Positions 4,513 through 9,315 of a stretch of 9,315 nucleotides of DNA are shown here, one piece after another. The notes under the pieces are model-generated. The model was not told where the DNA came from and did not search any database. It saw only the letters and a program-made list of their open reading frames with translations. Source of the stretch: Nocardioidaceae bacterium (lineage in GTDB: Bacteria > Actinomycetota > Actinomycetes > Propionibacteriales > Nocardioidaceae); NCBI GenBank assembly GCA_013696365.1, contig JACCYS010000147.1, forward strand, positions 1-9,315. The letters run 5' to 3'. A program made the translations under genes and the position numbers. Within the stretch, counting starts at the first letter, position 1; each line of letters begins with the position of its first letter.

Positions 4513-5988
4513 GTGAAGAGCGCCACCGAGACCCTGACCCCGACCCGGGTCAAGTTGACCGTCGAGGTCCCGTTCGCTGAGCTCGAGCCCAACCTGAGCG
4601 CCGCCTACAAGAAGATCGGCGCCCAGATCCAGGTGCCGGGATTCCGCAAGGGCAAGGTGCCGCCCGCCATTGTCGACCAGCGGCTGGGACGCGGCGCGGT
4701 GCTCGACGAGGCCGTCAACGACGCGCTGCCAAAGCTTTACGTCGAGGCGCTGCGCGAGAATGACCTGCAGCCGCTGGGTCAGCCGGAGGTGGACGTCGTC
4801 AAGTTCGCCGACGGTGACGCGCTGGAGTTCACCGCCGAGGTTGACGTGCGCCCCGACATCGAGCTGCCTGACTACACCGGGCTGCAGGCGCAGGTCGACG
4901 CGATCGAGGTGTCCGACGACGACGTCGCCGAGCAGCTGCAGGGTCTGCGCGAGCGGTTCGGCTCACTCAACGAGGTGGAGCGCGCTGCCGCCGACGGTGA
5001 CTTCGTGACCATCGACCTGTCCGCCTCCGAGGACGGCACACCCATCGAGGAGGCGCAGGCCAGCGGCCTGTCGTACGAGGTCGGCAAGGGCACCATGGTG
5101 GACGGCCTGGACAAGGCGCTGCGGGGGATGGCGGCCGGCGAGTCCACGTCGTTCAGCTCGGTGCTGATGGGCGGCGACCGGTCCGGCCAGGAGGTGGACA
5201 TCGAGGTCGCCGTGCAGGCGGTACAAGAGCAAGAGCTGCCCGACCTCGATGACGAGTTCGCGCAGACGGCCAGCGAGTTCGACACCGTGGACGAGCTCCG
5301 CGACGACCTGCTCGAGAAGCTCACCCGCGGGAAGCGGCTGGAGCAGGCGGGCGCTGCCCGCGACGCCGTACTGGAAAAGCTGCTCACCATGGTCGAGGTT
5401 CCGCTGCCCGACGCCGTCGTCGCCGAAGAGCTGTCCAGCCGCCGCGAGCAGATCACCCAGCAACTGGCGCAGGCCGGAATGACCCAAAACGACTACCTCG
5501 AGCAGGAGGAGCAGACGGCCGAGCAGTTCGAGGTGGAGCTGGCCGACCGCGTCCGCGACGCCCTCGCCGCCCAGTTCGTGCTGGAGAAGGTCGCCACGAC
5601 CGAGCAGCTCGGCGTGTCCGAGGGTGACCTCAGCCAGCACATCGTCCGGCGGGCCCAGCAGGCCGGCGTATCGCCGGACCAGTACGCCCAGCATGCGGTG
5701 GAGCACGACCACATCTCGCTGCTGGTCAGCGAGGTCGTGCGCGGCAAGGCGCTGGCCATGGTCGTCGAGAAGGCACAGATCACTGACACCGCCGGCGAGC
5801 CGGTCGAGCTCGAGACGCTGCAGCCCGACGGCACCTACGCCGACCCGGCGGAGATCGCCGCCGCCGAGGAGGCGGCAGCCGCCCAGCTGGCCGAGACGGC
5901 CGGTGAAGGCGAGGACGTCGGGGACGTCGGGGACGTCACAGTCATCGACGATGACACGACGCAGGAGTCACAGAAGGCCGACGCCTGA
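4513..5988 (+). CDS. tig: Trigger factor, ribosome-bound chaperone
   Basis: A 491-residue trigger factor that binds the ribosome exit tunnel and shields nascent chains. The N-terminal ribosome-binding domain (about 1-145) begins VKSATETLTPTRVKLTVEVP and holds the signature GFRKGKVP at residues 43-50. The FKBP-like prolyl isomerase domain (about 160-245) shows GDFVTIDLS and GLSYEVGKGTMVDGLDKAL. The C-terminal chaperone arms run from about 250 to 430. The last ~50 residues are an acidic, alanine-rich tail containing a short DVG repeat made by a 9-base microrepeat (gacgtcggg, 5914-5937). I recall the M. tuberculosis protein at about 466 residues, so the tail looks lengthened. GTG start with AAGGAG 10 bases upstream. 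Placement next to the clp genes is common in bacteria and links folding with proteolysis. Confidence 0.97.
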   Translation: MKSATETLTPTRVKLTVEVPFAELEPNLSAAYKKIGAQIQVPGFRKGKVPPAIVDQRLGRGAVLDEAVNDALPKLYVEALRENDLQPLGQPEVDVVKFADGDALEFTAEVDVRPDIELPDYTGLQAQVDAIEVSDDDVAEQLQGLRERFGSLNEVERAAADGDFVTIDLSASEDGTPIEEAQASGLSYEVGKGTMVDGLDKALRGMAAGESTSFSSVLMGGDRSGQEVDIEVAVQAVQEQELPDLDDEFAQTASEFDTVDELRDDLLEKLTRGKRLEQAGAARDAVLEKLLTMVEVPLPDAVVAEELSSRREQITQQLAQAGMTQNDYLEQEEQTAEQFEVELADRVRDALAAQFVLEKVATTEQLGVSEGDLSQHIVRRAQQAGVSPDQYAQHAVEHDHISLLVSEVVRGKALAMVVEKAQITDTAGEPVELETLQPDGTYADPAEIAAAEEAAAAQLAETAGEGEDVGDVGDVTVIDDDTTQESQKADA

Positions 5989-5994
5989 GTCACG

Positions 5995-6008
5995 GACCCA
6001 GCTGGGTC
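5995..6008. terminator. Palindrome after tig, possible weak terminator
   Basis: GACCCAGCTGGGTC is a perfect 14-base palindrome 6 bases past the tig stop. As RNA it gives a 5-pair stem with an AGCU loop. No T tract follows, so at best it is a U-less terminator or an mRNA 3' end stabiliser. Confidence 0.3.
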
Positions 6009-6126
6009 GGCTAGCGCGCGTACGGCGGGTCGCAGCCGGGTGCCTGCTCAGCCATCGACCACGGATGCATCAGCGCCGGTCCCAGCGCGTGCGTGCAACC
6101 CTCGGCCGGTCGCCGCCGGGCAAGGC

Positions 6127-6540
6127 ATGATGAACAGGGTGATCACGCTCGAGCTGGCACAGCGCCTGCAGCGCGCCGGACTGTCCTGGGAGCCAGCGCC
6201 GGGGGACCGGTTCGTGGTGCCCAACCGGGACATGGATGACGATGTCTTCGTCGTCAGCGACATGGTCGTGGACGTGCACGACCTGCCGAGTGGGCGCGTT
6301 ATCGGCTTCAACGGCACTGTCGAGTGGGCGTTGGACAGCATCTCGGCCACCGACGTCGTCTGGTTGCCGCGCGAGGAGCAGCTGCGTGGCGCGCTGGGGA
6401 CAGCCTTCGTACGGCTCGAGGCGGTGGCACTCGGTTGGGTCGTGGTCATCGCCGACGGGGACGCCGACGAGGAGCGGCACGTCGACGTCGATGCTGAGCG
6501 TGCGTACGCCCGCGCGTTGCTGCCGGTGTTGGCCCGCTGA
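6127..6540 (+). CDS. Conserved actinobacterial protein of unknown function, often mislabelled CpaE
   Basis: A 137-residue soluble protein beginning MMNRVITLELAQRLQRAGLS, then WEPAPGDRFVVPNRDMDDDV, FVVSDMVVDVHDLPSGRVIG, and a middle FNGTVEWALDSISATDVVWLPREEQLR. The second half is a small mixed alpha/beta unit ending AYARALLPVLAR. Databases often call such proteins pilus assembly protein CpaE, but there is no Walker motif, no receiver domain and no pilus gene nearby, so I would not transfer that name. Function unknown. The start is uncertain: tandem ATGs at 6127 and 6130 follow AAGG (6122-6125), and GTG at 6139 is also possible. An earlier in-frame ATG at 6040 is rejected because its extension is proline-rich and unlike the family. 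It stands between tig and clpP1 in the same direction. Confidence 0.8.
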   Translation: MMNRVITLELAQRLQRAGLSWEPAPGDRFVVPNRDMDDDVFVVSDMVVDVHDLPSGRVIGFNGTVEWALDSISATDVVWLPREEQLRGALGTAFVRLEAVALGWVVVIADGDADEERHVDVDAERAYARALLPVLAR

Positions 6541-6560
6541 ACGCAGGTCGACCTGGCTGG

Positions 6561-6580
6561 CCGTACGCCCGCCGCGAACA
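6561..6580 (-). promoter_or_regulatory. Putative ClgR operator upstream of clpP1
   Basis: On the minus strand this reads TGTTCGCGGCGGGCGTACG, matching CGC-N5-GCG with TGTT and TACG flanks. It is 17 of 19 identical to the site before clpX. Its centre (6571) lies about 59 bases before the inferred clpP1 start point, a usual place for an activator. ClgR activates clp genes in Corynebacterium, Streptomyces and Mycobacterium. Assignment to ClgR is by motif and target, from memory. Confidence 0.55.
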
Positions 6581-6617
6581 GCACCCGGCACGGCGTGGAA
6601 GTGTCCGCACCCGCCGC

Positions 6618-6629
6618 TAGGGTCGAAAC
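6618..6629 (+). promoter_or_regulatory. -10 box for leaderless transcription of clpP1
   Basis: TAGGGT (6618-6623) is followed by 6 bases and the clpP1 ATG at 6630, with no Shine-Dalgarno sequence between. The -35 position (about 6595-6600, GTGGAA) is poor, as expected of a promoter that depends on an activator bound just upstream. Confidence 0.55.
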
Positions 6630-7280
6630 ATGAACCTCCACGCTGGCTCCGCCGCGTCGGCCTCCGGCCAACCGCAGGCGGCACAGAACAACGGCAACCA
6701 GGTCGGTCTTGACGAGCACATCTACCAGCGGCTGCTGCGCGAGCGCATCGTCTTCCTCGGATCGGAGGTCCGCGACCAGAACGCCAACGCGATCTGCGCG
6801 CAGATGCTCCTGCTCAACGCCGAGGATCCCGAGGCCGACATCTTCCTGTACATCAACTCACCGGGTGGCTCGGTCGACTCCGGTATGGCCATCTACGACA
6901 CGATGCAGTTCATCTCCAACGACGTCGCCACCGTCGGTATGGGGCTGGCGGCCTCGATGGGGCAGTTCTTGCTGTGCGCCGGTGCGACCGGCAAGCGGTA
7001 CGCGCTGCCACACGCGCGAATCATGATGCACCAGCCGTCGGGCGGTCTTGGCGGCAGTGCGAGTGACATCAAGATCCAGGCGGAGCAGTCCCTGCACATT
7101 AAGAAGCAGCTGTTCGAGCTGATCAGCGCGCACACCGGCCAGGGCGTCGACCAGATTGAGGCCGATGCCGACCGCGACCGTTGGTTCACCGCCGATCAGG
7201 CGCTCGAGTACGGCTTTATCGACAACGTGGTCAGCAGTGCCGGCGAGGTTGCCGCGCACGGCCGGCCCGCACAGACCTGA
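6630..7280 (+). CDS. clpP1: ATP-dependent Clp protease proteolytic subunit ClpP1
   Basis: A 216-residue serine peptidase subunit. The catalytic triad is complete: Ser109 in GMGLAASMGQ, His134 in RIMMHQPSGG and Asp183 in ADADRDRW. INSPGGSVDSGMAIYDTM (residues 75-92) supplies the oxyanion and substrate groove. Residues 1-27 are an Asn/Gln/Ala/Ser-rich extension before the conserved DEHIYQRLLRERIVFLGSEV, longer than in M. tuberculosis ClpP1 and perhaps processed. In actinobacteria ClpP1 and ClpP2 form two different seven-member rings that stack into the active peptidase fed by ClpX or ClpC. The ATG at 6630 directly follows a -10 box, suggesting a leaderless mRNA. clpP2 starts 11 bases after the stop, so the two are co-expressed. 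The upstream ClgR-like site suggests stress control. Confidence 0.97.
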   Translation: MNLHAGSAASASGQPQAAQNNGNQVGLDEHIYQRLLRERIVFLGSEVRDQNANAICAQMLLLNAEDPEADIFLYINSPGGSVDSGMAIYDTMQFISNDVATVGMGLAASMGQFLLCAGATGKRYALPHARIMMHQPSGGLGGSASDIKIQAEQSLHIKKQLFELISAHTGQGVDQIEADADRDRWFTADQALEYGFIDNVVSSAGEVAAHGRPAQT

Positions 7281-7291
7281 GAGGCACCGTG

Positions 7292-7900
7292 ATGAGCTAC
7301 TACATCCCGCAGTGGGAAGAGCGCACGTCCTACGGAATCCGCCGCATCGACCCGTACGCGAAGCTGTTCGAGGAGCGCATCATCTTCCTCGGCACCCCGA
7401 TTTCCGACGACGTGTCCAACGCGGTGATGGCGCAGCTGCTGTCGCTGGAGTCGATGGACCCCGACCGCGACATCCAGATCTACATCAACTCACCGGGCGG
7501 CTCGTTCACCGCGTTGACGGCCATCTACGACACGATGCGTTTCGTCAAGCCCGACATCCAGACCGTGTGCCTGGGGCAGGCGGCGTCCGCTGCAGCTGTG
7601 TTGTTGGCGGCTGGTGCTCCCGGCAAGCGTCTTGCGCTGCCCAACAGCCGCATTCTGATCCACCAGCCTTACACCGAGGGCACCTACGGTCAGGCTTCCG
7701 ACATCGAGATCCAGGCCAACGAGATCCTGCGGATGCGGGCACTGCTCGAACAGATGATCGCCGAGCATTCCGGAAAGACCCCCGACGAGGTCAGCCGCGA
7801 CGTCGAGCGCGACAAGATTCTCACCGCCGTGCAGGCCGTCGAGTACGGGCTGATCGACCAGGTGCTGGGCTCCCGCAAATCGTCATTGGTCCAGGTCTGA
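7292..7900 (+). CDS. clpP2: ATP-dependent Clp protease proteolytic subunit ClpP2
   Basis: A 202-residue ClpP paralog, beginning MSYYIPQWEERTSYGIRRID. The triad is complete: Ser99 in GQAASAAAVLL, His124 in RILIHQPYTEG and Asp174 in DVERDKIL. INSPGGSFTALTAIYDTM occupies residues 65-82. The motifs GQAASAAAVL and LFEERIIFLG identify the ClpP2 type rather than a second ClpP1. The ATG at 7292 is preferred over the GTG at 7289 because GAGAGG (7279-7284) is then 7 bases away instead of 4. The Shine-Dalgarno sequence overlaps the clpP1 stop, so translation of the pair is probably coupled, suiting the equal subunit ratio of the mixed tetradecamer. ClpX docks mainly on the ClpP2 ring in mycobacteria. 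It may do so here. Confidence 0.97.
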   Translation: MSYYIPQWEERTSYGIRRIDPYAKLFEERIIFLGTPISDDVSNAVMAQLLSLESMDPDRDIQIYINSPGGSFTALTAIYDTMRFVKPDIQTVCLGQAASAAAVLLAAGAPGKRLALPNSRILIHQPYTEGTYGQASDIEIQANEILRMRALLEQMIAEHSGKTPDEVSRDVERDKILTAVQAVEYGLIDQVLGSRKSSLVQV

Positions 7901-7921
7901 GCCGGGCTGTCGGTCGCAGAG

Positions 7922-7940
7922 TGTTCGCCGCTGGCGTACG
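7922..7940 (+). promoter_or_regulatory. Putative ClgR operator upstream of clpX
   Basis: TGTTCGCCGCTGGCGTACG fits the Corynebacterium ClgR consensus I recall (WNNWCGCYNANRGCGWWS) at 17 of 18 positions. It lies 21 bases after the clpP2 stop, about 130 bases before the clpX start and some 65 bases before the inferred clpX transcription start. It is nearly identical to the inverted site before clpP1. Confidence 0.6.
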
Positions 7941-7983
7941 ACGCCACGTGTGCAAGCCCGCACCGATGGTCGGAGTGACGGGG

Positions 7984-7989
7984 TACGGT
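7984..7989 (+). promoter_or_regulatory. Candidate -10 box of clpX
   Basis: TACGGT fits TANNNT and lies 44 bases after the ClgR-like site, close to the spacing seen at clpP1. The -35 region is poor. Transcription would start near 7996 and give a leader of about 58 bases containing the hairpin at 8009-8026. Confidence 0.35.
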
Positions 7990-8008
7990 CGAGACCGACA
8001 GCACGCCG

Positions 8009-8026
8009 AGGTGAGTTCGCTCACCT
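8009..8026 (+). repeat. Perfect hairpin with TTCG loop in the clpX leader
   Basis: AGGTGAG (8009-8015), loop TTCG (8016-8019), CTCACCT (8020-8026). The 7-pair stem ends 9 bases before the clpX ribosome binding site. It may stabilise or structure the clpX mRNA leader, or be a dyad bound by a repressor. No T tract follows, so it is not an ordinary terminator. Confidence 0.55.
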
Positions 8027-8035
8027 GGCGCACTC

Positions 8036-8045
8036 AAGGAAGGGA
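8036..8045 (+). promoter_or_regulatory. Shine-Dalgarno site deciding the clpX GTG start
   Basis: AAGGAAGGGA ends 8 bases before the GTG at 8054. This fixes the start, which also fits the MARIGDGGDLLKCSFCG opening of actinobacterial ClpX. Confidence 0.7.
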
Positions 8046-8053
8046 CGACCTTC

Positions 8054-9315
8054 GTGGCACGCATCGGTGACGGTGGCGACCTGCTCAAGTGCTCCTTCTG
8101 CGGAAAGAGTCAAAAGCAGGTCAAGAAGCTGATCGCGGGGCCCGGGGTCTACATCTGCGACGAGTGCATCGACCTCTGCAACGAGATTATCGAAGAGGAA
8201 CTGTCCGAGGGGGCCGAGACAGGCGGGCTCGAGCAACTGCCGAAGCCGCGCGAGATCTACGACTTCCTGAACGCCTACGTCATCGGGCAGGACCCGGCCA
8301 AGAAGGCGCTCGCGGTCGCCGTCTACAACCACTACAAGCGGGTCCAGGCCAGCACCGCCGGCGGCAAGCACAACTCCAAGGACGAGGCCGTCGAGCTCGC
8401 CAAGTCCAACATCCTGGTGATCGGCCCCACCGGCTGCGGAAAGACCTATCTCGCGCAGACCCTTGCCCGCATGCTCAACGTGCCGTTCGCGATCGCCGAC
8501 GCCACCGCGCTCACCGAGGCCGGTTACGTCGGTGAGGACGTTGAGAACATTCTGCTTAAACTCATTCAGGCCGCCGACTACGACGTCAAGAAGGCCGAAA
8601 CGGGCATTATCTACATCGACGAGGTCGATAAGATCGCCCGCAAGAGCGAGAACCCCTCGATCACCCGCGACGTGTCCGGTGAGGGAGTCCAGCAGGCCCT
8701 GCTTAAGATCCTCGAGGGCACCACGGCGAGCGTGCCTCCGCAAGGTGGGCGTAAGCATCCGCATCAGGAGTTCATCCAGATTGACACCACCAATGTGCTG
8801 TTCGTGGTGGGTGGAGCGTTTGCCGGGCTGGACCAGATCATCGAACAACGCAGCGGCAAGAAGGCGCTCGGCTTTGCCGCCGACCTCGCGGTCCCCGACG
8901 CCGAGGAGAAGGACGGCGTCTACTCCCAGGTGATGCCCGAGGACCTGCTGAAGTTCGGTCTGATTCCGGAGTTCATCGGACGGCTGCCGGTCATCGCCAC
9001 CGTCGACAAGCTCGACGAGCCCGCGCTGGTGCAGATCTTGACCGAGCCGCGCAACGCGCTGATCAAGCAGTACCGCAAGCTGTTCGAGCTGGACAACGTC
9101 GAGCTCGAGTTCACCGACGACGCGATCTTGGCGATGGCGAGCCAGGCGATGCTGCGCGGCACCGGGGCGCGTGGGCTGCGCGCCATCATCGAGGAGGTGC
9201 TTCTCAACGTGATGTACGAGGTGCCCAGCCGCGACGACGTCGCCAAGGTGGTCGTGACCGACGAGGTCGTGCTACGCAACGTCAATCCGACACTGATCCC
9301 GCGTGATAAGACAGC
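8054..9315 (+). CDS. clpX: ATP-dependent unfoldase ClpX (3' end cut by window edge)
   Basis: The frame is open from GTG 8054 to the window end, giving 420 codons, close to the usual ~425, so only a few C-terminal residues are missing. The N-terminal zinc-binding domain has Cys13, Cys16, Cys35 and Cys38 (CSFC and CDEC). The AAA+ module has Walker A GPTGCGKT (124-131), the pore loop GYVG (157-160), Walker B IIYIDEVDK with Asp189-Glu190, the RKH loop at 233-235, a ClpP-docking loop LGF (272-274) in place of the usual IGF, and the sensor-2 segment GTGARGLRAI near the end. ClpX recognises tagged substrates, unfolds them with ATP and threads them into ClpP1P2. It lies 153 bases after clpP2 with its own candidate operator and promoter, so it can be made separately from clpP1P2. 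Confidence 0.97.
   Translation, partial: MARIGDGGDLLKCSFCGKSQKQVKKLIAGPGVYICDECIDLCNEIIEEELSEGAETGGLEQLPKPREIYDFLNAYVIGQDPAKKALAVAVYNHYKRVQASTAGGKHNSKDEAVELAKSNILVIGPTGCGKTYLAQTLARMLNVPFAIADATALTEAGYVGEDVENILLKLIQAADYDVKKAETGIIYIDEVDKIARKSENPSITRDVSGEGVQQALLKILEGTTASVPPQGGRKHPHQEFIQIDTTNVLFVVGGAFAGLDQIIEQRSGKKALGFAADLAVPDAEEKDGVYSQVMPEDLLKFGLIPEFIGRLPVIATVDKLDEPALVQILTEPRNALIKQYRKLFELDNVELEFTDDAILAMASQAMLRGTGARGLRAIIEEVLLNVMYEVPSRDDVAKVVVTDEVVLRNVNPTLIPRDKT

Noticed and set aside
4872..5712. Long minus-strand open frames antisense to tig
   Set aside because: These mirror the codon bias of tig, have no ribosome binding sites and no domains.
6127..6540. CpaE pilus assembly ATPase assignment
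   Set aside because: No Walker A, no receiver domain, only 137 residues, and no pilus genes nearby.
1..9315. CRISPR array, rRNA or complete insertion sequence
   Set aside because: No regularly spaced long repeats, no rRNA sequence and no transposase with terminal inverted repeats were seen.

Overview
The window reads as chromosomal DNA from a high-GC actinobacterium. Three things point there: a tig, clpP1, clpP2, clpX block encoding two different ClpP subunits, a DsbA-fold reductase of the mycothiol-dependent type, and start codons sitting 6-7 bases after TANNNT -10 boxes, as in leaderless actinobacterial mRNAs. The genus cannot be fixed. Direct clpP2-clpX adjacency is more like Streptomyces and relatives than Mycobacterium tuberculosis, where I recall other genes in between.

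Region 1 (1-1454) is a decayed accessory segment lying against the 3' end of a tRNA-Gly(UCC) gene. It holds the C-terminal end of an unrecognised protein, the last ~32 residues of a tyrosine recombinase, a BrnT-like toxin gene broken by a frameshift and an in-frame TAG, and an intact ribbon-helix-helix antitoxin gene with a strong ribosome binding site. A gene-poor stretch of about 480 bases follows. It contains three TGACCT units at exact 11-base spacing plus further copies on both strands close to the tRNA. Together this looks like the integrase end of an old integrative element at a tRNA attachment site.

Region 2 (1455-4423) has tRNA-Gly(UCC) on the minus strand, then on the plus strand a Rv2466c-like mycothiol-dependent reductase, a membrane protein fusing a cytochrome-b-like domain to a sulfite-oxidase-type molybdopterin domain, its small four-helix membrane partner 4 bases downstream, and tRNA-Pro(UGG).

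Region 3 (4424-9315) is the protein quality-control block. Trigger factor meets nascent chains at the ribosome. ClpP1 and ClpP2 form the mixed peptidase. ClpX, cut by the window end about at its C-terminus, unfolds and feeds substrates. A small conserved protein of unknown role, often mislabelled CpaE, sits between tig and clpP1.

The most interesting regulatory signal is a 19-base near-dyad present twice, inverted upstream of clpP1 and direct upstream of clpX (17 of 19 identical). It fits the ClgR operator pattern CGC-N5-GCG. I see no clearly new multi-gene system. The strongest leads are this paired operator, the tRNA-side repeat cluster, and the broken toxin next to a preserved antitoxin.
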